Part shown: one piece after another, positions 7,295-16,060 of the stretch
Numbering within the stretch: position 1 is the first letter of the stretch
Layout of the letters: the number at the start of each line of letters is the position of its first letter
Assembly: GCA_045631465.1 (NCBI GenBank)
Contig: JAZQUV010000039.1
Span: 1 to 28,206, forward strand
Direction of reading: 5' to 3'
DNA from: Aphodosoma sp045631465
GTDB taxonomy: Bacteria > Bacteroidota > Bacteroidia > Bacteroidales > Paludibacteraceae
Length of the DNA: 28,206 bases
Made by a program: the position numbers and the translations under genes
Notes under the pieces: generated by a model
The model's input: the letters and a program-made list of their open reading frames with translations, nothing else
Databases searched by the model: none
Told to the model about the DNA's origin: nothing

Positions 7295-8138
7295 AGAAGA
7301 TGATATTTTCTTCGGGGTTGATGGCTATACCATTTTGCCAAAGTTCGTATTGGAATTGCGAATTTTGAGCATTTTTGTCCTTTGTGCCTACAAAAGCGAT
7401 GGCTTCGCCAGCTTTGACAACTGCTCCAATGTTGCAAAGTTTAGTGCCTAATTGGTGGAAGATGGATAGATATCCATCGGCGTGTTGGATTATTATGGTG
7501 TAGCCATTGTTGATGTTGTAGTCGGTGAGGATTATATGTCCCTCTTGTGGTGCCAACACAGGTGTGTTGTGTGGGCATACGATAGTGATGCTATAGTTGT
7601 TTTTGTTAGGCGAAAAGTGTTGAGTGATAGTTCCAATTGCAGGAGCTATGAATACCATACTTTCGTCTACTTGTGGGGTATAATTATAAGATCCTATGTT
7701 GAAAGCATTCTCTTCTTCGTATTGTTTGACAAATTCGGATTCGGCAGTTCCAGCAATGAGAGGAAGAGTGTTCCATTTTTCGATATTTGTAGAATCGATT
7801 GTTGGAATAGAATCTATAGAGATGTTGTCGGCTATTATGTTTTTGATTATTAGCAGTTGACGTTCGTTGTTTTGAGTTAGGGTTTCGAGAGAGTCAATGC
7901 GTTGGGCTTCAATTATAACATCCTCGCGCACTGATACGTCGGCATATCCAGGTAGCATGTGTTTGAGAGGAGTTATGAATATGATAATTGATAGCAGAGT
8001 GAATGACACAAGGGTGAATGTTCCAAGTGCCAAAGAGAAGGTTAGCTTAGATGTCTTAATACGAAAAACCTCCTCAAGCGTAGATTCGTTGAGGAGAATG
8101 AGATTGTATTTGAATTTAGTTCTTTTCTTTTTTATCAT
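7293..8138 (-). CDS. LytM/M23-like cell-wall protein with degenerate active site
   Basis: This 281-aa protein has a short basic cytoplasmic tail, one membrane segment (about 36-56), a helical region and a C-terminal LytM (peptidase M23 fold) domain (about 160-281). The fold landmarks are clear (APAIGTITQHFSPNKN, TPVLAPQEGHIILT, GEAIAFVGTKD, YELWQNGIAINPE). The zinc ligands are mostly gone: the His and Asp of the HxxxD element are Asn181 and Thr185, and the HxH pair is Gln261/Gln263. Only His219 and His228 remain. It is therefore probably not a peptidase but a cell-wall binding or amidase-activating protein, as with degenerate LytM proteins such as EnvC. Its ATG overlaps the folA stop by 4 bp (ATGA), so the two are translationally coupled; dxr follows. 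Confidence 0.85.
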   Translation of the reverse strand: MIKKKRTKFKYNLILLNESTLEEVFRIKTSKLTFSLALGTFTLVSFTLLSIIIFITPLKHMLPGYADVSVREDVIIEAQRIDSLETLTQNNERQLLIIKNIIADNISIDSIPTIDSTNIEKWNTLPLIAGTAESEFVKQYEEENAFNIGSYNYTPQVDESMVFIAPAIGTITQHFSPNKNNYSITIVCPHNTPVLAPQEGHIILTDYNINNGYTIIIQHADGYLSIFHQLGTKLCNIGAVVKAGEAIAFVGTKDKNAQNSQFQYELWQNGIAINPEENIIF

Positions 8139-8623
8139 TTAATGCGTTGATATGTAATGTATTGATATTCGAGTTGAGAGTTTTCGTCGAATAAGATATC
8201 AGATTGCTCTTTGATTTTCCAAATTTGAGGGTCGATTGTTGGAAAATAGGTATCGATGCCGTCGAATGATTTGTGTATGTGAGTCACGATTAGTTCGTCG
8301 GCGATGTTGATGGTTTGTTGGTATATACGAGCACCTCCCATAATGAAGGCAAGTTCTTCGTTGGTTACCATTTTGTGAGCATCTTCGATTGAGCGTGCTA
8401 TTTCGCAACCTTCGGTTTCGGGCATATTGGTAGATATGACAATATTGCGACGACCTTTGAGTGGTTTGAATGGGAGTGAAAGCCATGTGTTGCGACCCAT
8501 AATTACGGTGTGTCCCATTGTGATGGCTTTGAAGCGACGGAGGTCGTCGGAAAGATGCCAAGGCATAGAGTTGTCTTTTCCGATACCGTTGTTTTGGTCG
8601 ATTGCTACGATTATTGAGAGCAT
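8135..8623 (-). CDS. folA: Dihydrofolate reductase
   Basis: This 162-aa enzyme reduces dihydrofolate to tetrahydrofolate with NADPH. The N-terminal signature reads SIIVAIDQNNGIGKDNSMPWHLSDDLRRFK, followed by MGRNTW and the FIMGGARIYQQ nucleotide-binding loop. All are standard for bacterial FolA, as is the length. The frame opens upstream at a TTG (8635), but the ATG at 8623 was preferred because FolA proteins start two to three residues before the IIVA strand and because the TTG lies at the edge of a heptamer array. In many Bacteroidales folA follows thyA; here the upstream gene is a zinc peptidase. The 3' end overlaps the LytM-like gene by 4 bp. Confidence 0.95.
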   Translation of the reverse strand: MLSIIVAIDQNNGIGKDNSMPWHLSDDLRRFKAITMGHTVIMGRNTWLSLPFKPLKGRRNIVISTNMPETEGCEIARSIEDAHKMVTNEELAFIMGGARIYQQTINIADELIVTHIHKSFDGIDTYFPTIDPQIWKIKEQSDILFDENSQLEYQYITYQRIK

Positions 8624-8633
8624 AATTTTTTTC

Positions 8634-8661
8634 AATGCATGATGCGTAATGCATAATGCAC
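8634..8661. repeat. Heptanucleotide array upstream of folA
   Basis: Four units in register: aatgcat, gatgcgt, aatgcat, aatgcac, ending 11 bp from the folA ATG. This is the same unit type as the array in the hydrolase signal peptide (1993-2020). Confidence 0.65.
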
Positions 8662-8723
8662 AATTGCCATTCGGCGTTAAGTGTTTTTAAAAAGAGTTGA
8701 TAATTAAGAATTATGTGTTGATT

Positions 8724-9404
8724 TTAGTCGCGACGACCAAGGAAGATCATTACGTAGTAGAGTAGAGTGGCAAGTGAGCTAAGAGCAGCAACTACGTATG
8801 TGTACGCGGCAGAGCGAAGCGCAGATTCGGCCATGCTGGTAGTGCGGTCGTTGGTGATGCCTGCTGATAGAAGCCATTTAACGGCGCGTTGGCTTGCGTT
8901 GATTTCTACAGGGAGAGTAATGAAACTGAATAGAGTGGTCATTGCAAAGAGTACGATACCAAAAAGCATGAGGCTTGGGAAAGAGTTGATGAGTAGCATA
9001 CCAGCAAGGAGAATCCACATAACCCATTGAGATGCAAAACTAACGACAGGAACAAGAGCAGAACGCATACGTAATGGAGCATATGCATTAGCATGTTGTA
9101 GAGCATGACCGCATTCGTGAGCAGCAACAGCAGCCGCAGCGATAGAGCAAGAGTGATATACACTTTCGCTAAGGTTTACAACTTTGGTTTGAGGGTTGTA
9201 GTGGTCGGTGAGATGTCCTGGTGTAGATGTTACTTGTACATCTGTAATGCCATTGTCGCGCAACATTTTGCGTGCAACGTCGGCGCCTGTCATGCCATAA
9301 GGCAAGGCTACTTTTGAGTATTTTTTGAATTTAGACTGAAGCGAAGCTTGTACCACCCAGCTAGCGATGGCTGTTCCGATAAAAATAATCCAATAGATTG
9401 ACAT
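8724..9404 (-). CDS. Membrane zinc metallopeptidase, YugP family
   Basis: This 226-aa protein matches the neutral zinc metallopeptidase family typified by YugP (Pfam Zn_peptidase_2). It has an N-terminal membrane segment (1-20), the HECGH zinc motif at residues 96-100, a likely third ligand Glu167 in LPVEINASQRA, and three further hydrophobic segments (about 113-135, 142-165 and 201-222). The FxxLPVE(I/F)(N/D)AS signature is typical of this family. Its physiological substrate is not known. A promoter -7 box lies about 110 bp upstream, and the leader is almost entirely a hairpin repeat (copy D). folA follows after 100 bp. Confidence 0.9.
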   Translation of the reverse strand: MSIYWIIFIGTAIASWVVQASLQSKFKKYSKVALPYGMTGADVARKMLRDNGITDVQVTSTPGHLTDHYNPQTKVVNLSESVYHSCSIAAAAVAAHECGHALQHANAYAPLRMRSALVPVVSFASQWVMWILLAGMLLINSFPSLMLFGIVLFAMTTLFSFITLPVEINASQRAVKWLLSAGITNDRTTSMAESALRSAAYTYVVAALSSLATLLYYVMIFLGRRD

Positions 9405-9445
9405 CTTGTGATGAAATTAAAGGGTTAATAATTTGCAATCTTATA

Positions 9446-9515
9446 GCGAAAATGTGTTGCACCTCGGTATAACTCAAATAAATTTGGTTCTGCACTCGGT
9501 TTACTACATTTTTGC
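9446..9515. repeat. Hairpin repeat family, copy D (5' UTR of the zinc peptidase gene)
   Basis: The terminal stem is GCGAAAATGT (9446-9455) with ACATTTTTGC (9506-9515), one G-U. The centre CTCGGTATAACTCAAATAAA... aligns with copy A, and the apical stem is CAAAT-AA-ATTTG. The right end touches the -7 box of the promoter, so nearly the whole element would be transcribed as the 5' UTR. Confidence 0.65.
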
Positions 9516-9522
9516 AAAGTTA
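9515..9522 (-). promoter_or_regulatory. Promoter -7 box of the zinc peptidase gene
   Basis: TAACTTTG on the minus strand, followed by C, is the Bacteroidota sigma-ABfr -7 consensus TAnnTTTG. A clear TTTG -33 element is not seen 19-21 nt upstream, so the call rests on the -7 box and position. Confidence 0.5.
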
Positions 9523-9575
9523 CTAAAAATAGTATTAGATGGCTTTTTTTGTTATGAAAATTTAATATATTGGCG

Positions 9576-12446
9576 TTATTTGCCATAAGGGCGAGCAACG
9601 ACAGTAGATTGGTCGGCAGTGTAGAGGTCGGTGCCTACCATAACATAGTATTTGTTTTTCTTTTTGAGGCGTATGCTTGCGAGAGATTTACAGTCTTTGA
9701 ATGCATCTTTGCCAATTTCAGAGATGAATTCGTGGAGAGAAATAGAGGTGAGACCTGCGCCTTCGAATGCTCCTGCACCGATTGTTTCGACAGTTTCAGG
9801 TATAGTTATTTTTTTGAGAGCAAGACAACCGCGGAAAGCATAGTCGCCGATGCGAGTGATTTTTTCAGGAAGTTCGATTTTTTTGAGTCCGGCACAACCA
9901 GAGAAAAGATAATCAGGGAGAGTGTTGATTTTCACGCTTATGCTTGCTTCTGCAAGTTCATTGCAACCTTCGAATGGTCCATAGTTTTTGCCTTGGATTG
10001 TGCTATGTGCGTTAGGACATTCAGTTGCGTCGAAATAGACGAGTGTGAGCATAGGACAATTGCCGAATGCGAGACCTCCGAGAGAAGTGATATTTTTTGA
10101 TATTGCAACTTCGGTGATATATTGAGCATTGTAGAAGATGCCTTCAGGGAGTGAGGTTACTTTTTTGCCAATAGTGATAGATTCGATGCTATTGTCGCCG
10201 ATGAATGGATATAGAACGCTATCTCCTTCTATCGAAGATGCAGATGTGCAGTTGATAGCATTGAAATCTATAAACGCAAGGAGTTCACATTCGCCAAAAG
10301 CAGCGCCACCTATGGTTTCAACAGTCTCTCCGATATAGATATATTTAAGAGTGCGAGCTTCGTAGAATGCATATTTACCGATTGATTTTAGGGTTTTGTT
10401 CATGAGAGAAGCTTCTTCAATGTCGTGGCATTGATAGAACATATAGTCGGGAATAGTTTCGACTTTTGGTCCAAGGACTACTTTGCGGATGCTCGAGTTG
10501 TGGAAGATAGGGATAATACCAGTTGTATCGTCATATTCGACGATAGCTTTACAATCGATGGCATTAAAATATATTTCGCGTAGGTTGCCACAATTTTCGA
10601 ATGCCCCACCTTCGATGGTGCGAAGTGTTTCTGGGAGTGTAGCCTTTTTGATGTTTGCACAATCTTTGAATGCATATTTACCTATGGTTTCGAGGGATGT
10701 TGGCAATATAACATCATTGAGTCTACTGCAACCCATGAAAGTGTAATTAGGAATTGATTTAACAGAGTTGCCAAGTATGAGATTTACTACAGAACTATTG
10801 ATGAATGCTTCAGTCTCTTCGCAACGTTCAGCATTGTAGGTGACAGTTGTTAGATTGTTACATCCTTGGAATGTGTTATTACCAATACTTTTTACGTTAG
10901 TTGGGATGTTGATAGCTGTGAGGTTTATACATCCAGCGAATAGATAGTCTGGCAATATTTCTACGTTGTTGCCGATAACAACATTTTTGATAGATTTGGC
11001 ATTGTGGAATGCCGAGAAGTTTACTCCGTTTTCTATTTTAGATGCGCCAGTGCAACGAGTTGCGTTGAATGTCACATCAACAAGGTTATTACACTCAACA
11101 AAAGCAAGAGCATTGATAGAGGTCACATTTTCTGGTATAGTGATACTTTGTAGAGTTTTGCAACCAAAGAATGATTTGTAGCCAATGTGGCGTACAGATT
11201 GAGGAATTTCAATTGTTTTGAGGTTTGAACATCCCATAAAAGCATAATCAGGAATAATTTCTACGCGATTACCGAATGTGATAGAGTTGATTGATTTGTT
11301 GTCGAAAGCAGGTTTTGGAACACTACCTTCCATTGTGGCCATATTGACACAATTGATAGCATTGAATGTGATTGAATTAAGGCTATTGCAATTTGCAAAA
11401 GCATTGCCACCGATAGAGGTTACACCCTCAGGTATGTTGATTGAGCGAAGAGAACTACATCCATAGAATGCTGCAGCTCCGATCGTTTCGACGTTCTCGC
11501 CAAGCACAATGTCCGAAAGACCTTTGCAACCCCAAAAGATATAGTCTGGAATATTGCTAACGCGAGGTCCAAATTCGACACGTGTAATTGCCGGATTGTT
11601 GAATGCAGGTGTGATATTATCGCCAGTTATTGAGTGAGCAACCGAACAGTTGCTAGCATTGAATATTACAGTAGTTAGATTTGGACAATTACCGAATGCA
11701 GCACCTCCGATGTGGGTGATATTTTCGGGTATAGTAATAGAAGTGAGAGTTTTGCAACCATTGAATGCGAGGTCAGGTATTGTGGTTGCCAATTCGCCGA
11801 ATACTACAGTTGTGATAGGTGCGCCAACGAATGCAGGACGATTATTGTCAGATGTCATTTTGATACATCTGATGGCATTAATTGTGACCTTTGATATTGC
11901 GCCACAATCGATGAAAGCTGCTCCAGATATTTGTTGTACATTTTCAGGAATAGTAATTTCGGTTAGACCCGTACAGCCCCAAAATAGGTATTCGGGGATA
12001 ATAACAACATCACCACCAAGATTGAGAGTAGTGATTGATTTGCAATCTTCGAAAGCCGAAGAAATTGTTTTGCCCGATATTGATGCTGCCGACACACAAT
12101 TGTTTGCATTGTAGTTGACTGTGCGCAATTGGTCGCAACCTTTGAATGCGTGGCCTCCGATTTTTGTAACTGTTCTAGGAATTGATATTTCGGTCAAATT
12201 TTTGCAATTGAAGAAAGCTTTCTCTGCAATAGTTGCCACATCGTAGTTTTGACCATTGTGTTGTATTGATTCGGGGATATCTACAACTCCGCTATAAGGT
12301 TCTCCTTCCGAAGCAACTAATGTAGCAAGTTGTTTCTCGTTGTTAATTTCGTAGTAGAAAGTTGTGCCATTCGAGTTGATTTCGATAGCAGCATTAAGTA
12401 GTAAAGCCGATAAAATTGCTAATGAAAATAGAATTGTGCGTTTCAT
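9576..12446 (-). CDS. BspA-like secreted leucine-rich-repeat protein
   Basis: This 956-aa protein has a signal peptide (about 1-20) followed by continuous LRR_5 (Treponema pallidum/BspA type) repeats of about 23 residues, with the pattern L..I.IPE.V..IG..AF..C. The LRRs are organised into nine longer modules of about 87 aa, each opened by a (N/D)AxxC motif (first at residue 113, last near 806) and an IPDYxFxGC strand. Such proteins are adhesins or binding proteins at the surface of Bacteroidales. Unlike its neighbour it has no recognisable T9SS sorting domain; the end reads TADQSTVVARPYGK, so its export beyond the periplasm is uncertain. It has its own promoter (12483-12514) with a short leader. 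Confidence 0.9.
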   Translation of the reverse strand: MKRTILFSLAILSALLLNAAIEINSNGTTFYYEINNEKQLATLVASEGEPYSGVVDIPESIQHNGQNYDVATIAEKAFFNCKNLTEISIPRTVTKIGGHAFKGCDQLRTVNYNANNCVSAASISGKTISSAFEDCKSITTLNLGGDVVIIPEYLFWGCTGLTEITIPENVQQISGAAFIDCGAISKVTINAIRCIKMTSDNNRPAFVGAPITTVVFGELATTIPDLAFNGCKTLTSITIPENITHIGGAAFGNCPNLTTVIFNASNCSVAHSITGDNITPAFNNPAITRVEFGPRVSNIPDYIFWGCKGLSDIVLGENVETIGAAAFYGCSSLRSINIPEGVTSIGGNAFANCNSLNSITFNAINCVNMATMEGSVPKPAFDNKSINSITFGNRVEIIPDYAFMGCSNLKTIEIPQSVRHIGYKSFFGCKTLQSITIPENVTSINALAFVECNNLVDVTFNATRCTGASKIENGVNFSAFHNAKSIKNVVIGNNVEILPDYLFAGCINLTAINIPTNVKSIGNNTFQGCNNLTTVTYNAERCEETEAFINSSVVNLILGNSVKSIPNYTFMGCSRLNDVILPTSLETIGKYAFKDCANIKKATLPETLRTIEGGAFENCGNLREIYFNAIDCKAIVEYDDTTGIIPIFHNSSIRKVVLGPKVETIPDYMFYQCHDIEEASLMNKTLKSIGKYAFYEARTLKYIYIGETVETIGGAAFGECELLAFIDFNAINCTSASSIEGDSVLYPFIGDNSIESITIGKKVTSLPEGIFYNAQYITEVAISKNITSLGGLAFGNCPMLTLVYFDATECPNAHSTIQGKNYGPFEGCNELAEASISVKINTLPDYLFSGCAGLKKIELPEKITRIGDYAFRGCLALKKITIPETVETIGAGAFEGAGLTSISLHEFISEIGKDAFKDCKSLASIRLKKKNKYYVMVGTDLYTADQSTVVARPYGK

Positions 12447-12482
12447 ATTTATGAGATTTATAATTATTTCGTTTTAATGTTG

Positions 12483-12514
12483 CAAAGTTACAAATTTTTT
12501 ATGCTAAATGCAAG
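12483..12514 (-). promoter_or_regulatory. Promoter of the BspA-like gene
   Basis: On the minus strand, CTTG (12514-12511), a 20-nt spacer and TAACTTTG (12490-12483) match the -33/-7 layout of Bacteroidota promoters. The same pair with the same spacing precedes the pyr operon. The ATG is about 37 nt further on. Confidence 0.75.
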
Positions 12515-12572
12515 TTTTTATGACGTTTTTTTTGATGTTTCTCTATGTCATAAATATTGAGGTTAAGGTAAT

Positions 12573-12613
12573 AAAAAAGAGGCTGTAGCAAAACATTCAT
12601 TTTGCTCAGCCTC
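12573..12613 (-). terminator. Intrinsic terminator of the GLUG/T9SS gene (GAGGCT hairpin, copy 2)
   Basis: GAGGCT (12579-12584) / AGCCTC (12608-12613) forms the outer stem and GCAAAA (12588-12593) / TTTTGC (12600-12605) the inner stem, with a 6-nt loop. On the minus strand the hairpin is followed by TTTTTT. It lies 24 bp beyond the stop of the 1087-aa gene and resembles the hairpin at 113-148. Confidence 0.8.
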
Positions 12614-12636
12614 ATTGAGATATGTTTTTTTTATTT

Positions 12637-15600
12637 TTATCGAACTAATATCTTAGTAGAATAAAAATCACTATTGTTACTTACGGTGACAACGTATATG
12701 CCAGTGTTTAATTCTGCTGTCGAGATAGCATTGTCTCCTTCGGCAACTAATACACCATTGATATTGTAGATGCGGATGAGACCTTCTGTCAAAATCATTT
12801 GACCATCAAATGTCATAGCAATATGTTCAATATCATCAATAAGAGTATCCTCAGGTTTTTCATCAGGATCGATTCCTAATTTTTCTTCAAACCAAAGAGT
12901 TAAAGACGATTCTTCGTTGATAATCCAAATACGATTGCTATCAGTGATTGCAAATTCATGTTCAGTAAGCCATTCTGTTGTTATCTCTTCGCGAGCGAGA
13001 GTTGCACCTTCGGTAGTTGTGTCAGTAAGTGCGATGTTTGCATCGAATGCAGTTAAATCCGAAATAATATAACTATTGCGAAGACAGCGGTCAGCCGATT
13101 GGTAGAGGCGTGGCCATTGTGATTGTGGTTGACTCCAATCAATGTTGTCCCAATCGTATTCCCAATTATCGCCACTTGAGTGGCCCACAACGCGGTGTAC
13201 ATATCGAGTTGTTACTTTTTTAGGAATAGTAATGTTTGCAATATCAATTATGTTGTTGTTCAACACAATGTCAACAGTATCTTGATAGTTGTAATTGATT
13301 TGACCCGCGATGCCACCAACGCGAGCTTCTACGGCATTGTCATTTAGTGTTATTTCTCCTTCTACAAAGCAATTGTTGATATATGTGCGGTCGCTTGTGC
13401 CAATAATACCGCCAATAGTTCTACTACCAATAAGAGTTGCATTTGTATGACAATTTGATATTTTGTCATCGCTTGCCGATGTAGAAGTGATACCTCCAAC
13501 TTCTACACCACCATCAATCGAACCTTCGAATAAGCATGCTTTGATGAGGGTCGACGTAGCAGTTTGTCCTGCAATACCACCAACGTTCGACGCATTGTTT
13601 GCTATAATTTCGGCATTGTACATCGAGCAATTTTCAATAGTTGTAAACAACGAAACATCACCAAAAATACCACCAACAATTCCTATAAAGTCGTCATCAG
13701 CCACAATCTTAGCATTTCTGATGTGCACATTAGAGACGTATGCTTTCAATTTGTTATTCACAGGCTGAGTATTTTCGCCATCTGCTTCTGCATCGCTATA
13801 TCCGCCCATCATTATGTTTGAAAGAATACCAGCTGTAGAGTTGAATCTATTCAATGCCAAAATAGGTTTTTCAATTACGATGTTAGTGATGCGGGCCGAA
13901 TCTTTTACGTGTTTGAATATACCCGAACCATCGAGGTTAAGATTAAAGAGTACGTGGTTGTTGCCATCAACCGAACCTGCAAATTCGCAATTGAAACCAG
14001 TGAGAGGTGTAGATTGGAAGTTGATATCATTTTTGATTTGGAAATGAGCCATTGGGTATTTTTCTATTTGAAGGAATTCCCCAACAGTGTATATTTCATA
14101 TGGATTTTCAATTGTACCTTCGCCTTTCAACATCACACTATCAAGAGGCAATGCAGTGTAATTGAGTGTGTATTTGTCCCCATCTGTGTATGCACAAAGC
14201 AATGTTGGATTGGTTTGTAGATTAGTGAGATAGATAGTCGAAAGGTTACCGCCTTTGCTAGCATCAGGACCATATTCCAATAGTTTATCGCCTTCTGTAT
14301 TGCACACCACAAGAGCCTCTTCTTTTGCCGTACTATTGGCTTTTGCACGATAGACAAGAGCCATATACTCGCGCGCATCATCGGTGTTGAACAACCAAGG
14401 ATTCAGTGCAGTACGATCAATATAGATAATTGCATTTACGATATCTTTGCCTAATGAAATAGTTTCAAAATGGTCAATTTCTCCTTCTGTTGTAAGCCAA
14501 GCAATGCGATGAGTAATATTGCCATCTTTATCAGCATCGCCTTGTAATAGCGACACAACATATTGATATGAATCTTTGTGAGGGAAACGGTCGATATTCG
14601 AAGATAAAATAATATTATCTTTAGTAATGACCGAGAATTCAGCTGCAGTTTCGCATGAAGGGAAGTCTACGAACACAAATTTACCATTTTCGCCATCTTC
14701 TTTCATGAAGAGCCATTGTGTCTCTTGTCCTGGAATGTCGCTCATATGAATGCGACCAACAACGTCTTCCGATATAGTTTTCAAAAGTTTACCTTCTACG
14801 TCGTAGAGGTAGAACGATGTAATATAACTATCCGAACTTGTGTCGTAGTTGTCAAGTGTAATAACGTATGCAGGAGTTGTTCCTCCATTATAGTTCACCA
14901 AAATGTCATTGGTTGTCGACAACGAACCGAGACTTGGGAACACATACAAATAACGAGGACTGAATACAACAGGAATCTTTGTTGTATGTTGAAGTTCAAA
15001 GTCTTCGTTATAATAGTTGATAATGAGGTTGTTGTTTTCTTCTACTTCAGGTTCAGCATTAATGTCATCCGAAAGGATAAAATAAGGTTTTTCATACTGA
15101 GCAATTGTGTAGTTTGGTTGGTCGCCATTTTGCACCATCAAGATAGGTGATGGTTCATTGCCCGAAGAAGCAATATTGGCATAATTCACGCGGAATGTGT
15201 GTTTTAGCGTAGGTCCAGGTGTGCCATATTTCGCTTTTTTGTATACATCATACTCCATATAAGTCGAATCCGATTCGTTGACTGTGCGTTGAAAAATCAT
15301 TGTGTAGTCAGTCGAATAAGTATTTGTTGATGTATTTTTTGCCATATGGAACGTACCATTCACCGAACAAACTTTTGTCGAAGTTTCACCGAGCGAATAT
15401 ACATTATTTACATAAAAACCAGTATAATCCTCTGTCACTGCATGAATAAAAATCATCACTTCATATTTAGTGTCAGTGTTGAAGAATTTCTGAGTTAGAG
15501 TACTATTGATGTCGACATAATTAACCCCAATGACGTCAGGTCGATCAAACGCAAAATTATCTTCGATTGTACCTACCAATTCTCTTTTACTATCATAGAA

Positions 15601-15900
15601 TTTGATAGTCATTGTTTCAAAAAACGATCCAGTTTGTGTAAAATCTGCCGTATATGTCCATTCTGTACCATCTGGACCTATCAACATTCCATATGTGCTC
15701 GATGGTCCAATCGTCATTGTTTTCTGACTTTTTTGCATCATTTTGCTTGATGCTTTTTCGTTGAATTTCCATTGGCGGTTGCCAATTGTTGAGGCTGATT
15801 GTTTAATTTGTTTGATATAGCTATTAGTGTTAGCTAACGAAGAACTCATCGCAATCATAAGGCACATTGCCAAAGTAAAAAAGCGTAAAGTTTTTTTCAT
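12637..15900 (-). CDS. Secreted T9SS cargo with GLUG-type repeats
   Basis: This 1087-aa protein has a signal peptide (MKKTLRFFTLAMCLMIAMSS...). Its long N-terminal half (about 30-590) has no family I recognise and seems beta-rich. A repeat region around 600-900 carries GLUG-like motifs (GGIFGDVS, VGGIAGQTATS, VGGITSTSA, IGGIIGTSD, VGGIAGQIN), which usually form a beta-helix. The C-terminal 75 residues form a T9SS type A sorting domain (IRIYNINGVLVAEGD ... LNTGIYVVTVSNNSDF). It is inferred to be exported to the cell surface or outside, perhaps as an adhesin or cell-surface structural protein. It stands alone, with its own terminator downstream and a 191-bp spacer to pyrB. The ATG at 15900 fits the signal peptide. 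Confidence 0.88.
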   Translation of the reverse strand: MKKTLRFFTLAMCLMIAMSSSLANTNSYIKQIKQSASTIGNRQWKFNEKASSKMMQKSQKTMTIGPSSTYGMLIGPDGTEWTYTADFTQTGSFFETMTIKFYDSKRELVGTIEDNFAFDRPDVIGVNYVDINSTLTQKFFNTDTKYEVMIFIHAVTEDYTGFYVNNVYSLGETSTKVCSVNGTFHMAKNTSTNTYSTDYTMIFQRTVNESDSTYMEYDVYKKAKYGTPGPTLKHTFRVNYANIASSGNEPSPILMVQNGDQPNYTIAQYEKPYFILSDDINAEPEVEENNNLIINYYNEDFELQHTTKIPVVFSPRYLYVFPSLGSLSTTNDILVNYNGGTTPAYVITLDNYDTSSDSYITSFYLYDVEGKLLKTISEDVVGRIHMSDIPGQETQWLFMKEDGENGKFVFVDFPSCETAAEFSVITKDNIILSSNIDRFPHKDSYQYVVSLLQGDADKDGNITHRIAWLTTEGEIDHFETISLGKDIVNAIIYIDRTALNPWLFNTDDAREYMALVYRAKANSTAKEEALVVCNTEGDKLLEYGPDASKGGNLSTIYLTNLQTNPTLLCAYTDGDKYTLNYTALPLDSVMLKGEGTIENPYEIYTVGEFLQIEKYPMAHFQIKNDINFQSTPLTGFNCEFAGSVDGNNHVLFNLNLDGSGIFKHVKDSARITNIVIEKPILALNRFNSTAGILSNIMMGGYSDAEADGENTQPVNNKLKAYVSNVHIRNAKIVADDDFIGIVGGIFGDVSLFTTIENCSMYNAEIIANNASNVGGIAGQTATSTLIKACLFEGSIDGGVEVGGITSTSASDDKISNCHTNATLIGSRTIGGIIGTSDRTYINNCFVEGEITLNDNAVEARVGGIAGQINYNYQDTVDIVLNNNIIDIANITIPKKVTTRYVHRVVGHSSGDNWEYDWDNIDWSQPQSQWPRLYQSADRCLRNSYIISDLTAFDANIALTDTTTEGATLAREEITTEWLTEHEFAITDSNRIWIINEESSLTLWFEEKLGIDPDEKPEDTLIDDIEHIAMTFDGQMILTEGLIRIYNINGVLVAEGDNAISTAELNTGIYVVTVSNNSDFYSTKILVR

Positions 15901-15940
15901 ATAATTTCAATTTAAATGTTTATTTCTTTAAGGGCAGAAG

Positions 15941-15969
15941 AGTCGGACTGGTATTTAGCCAATCCGACT
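15941..15969. terminator. Hairpin behind the pyr operon
   Basis: AGTCGGA-c-TGG (15941-15951) pairs with CCA-a-TCCGACT (15959-15969). It lies 122 bp past the pyrB stop and 40 bp before the next gene. The T run (TTT) is on the plus side only, so as a minus-strand terminator it is weak; it could also be part of the next gene's leader. Confidence 0.45.
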
Positions 15970-16060
15970 TTTGCTATTAAATCTATAATATATTTTTAGA
16001 TATACCTAATGTGTCATCAAGATACTTTCAGCAAGGTGCTTCATAGGATAACCCTACCTT

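Noticed and set aside
8624..8635. TTG start for folA, four codons upstream of the ATG
   Set aside because: The ATG at 8623 gives the usual FolA N-terminus, and the TTG lies at the edge of a heptamer array.
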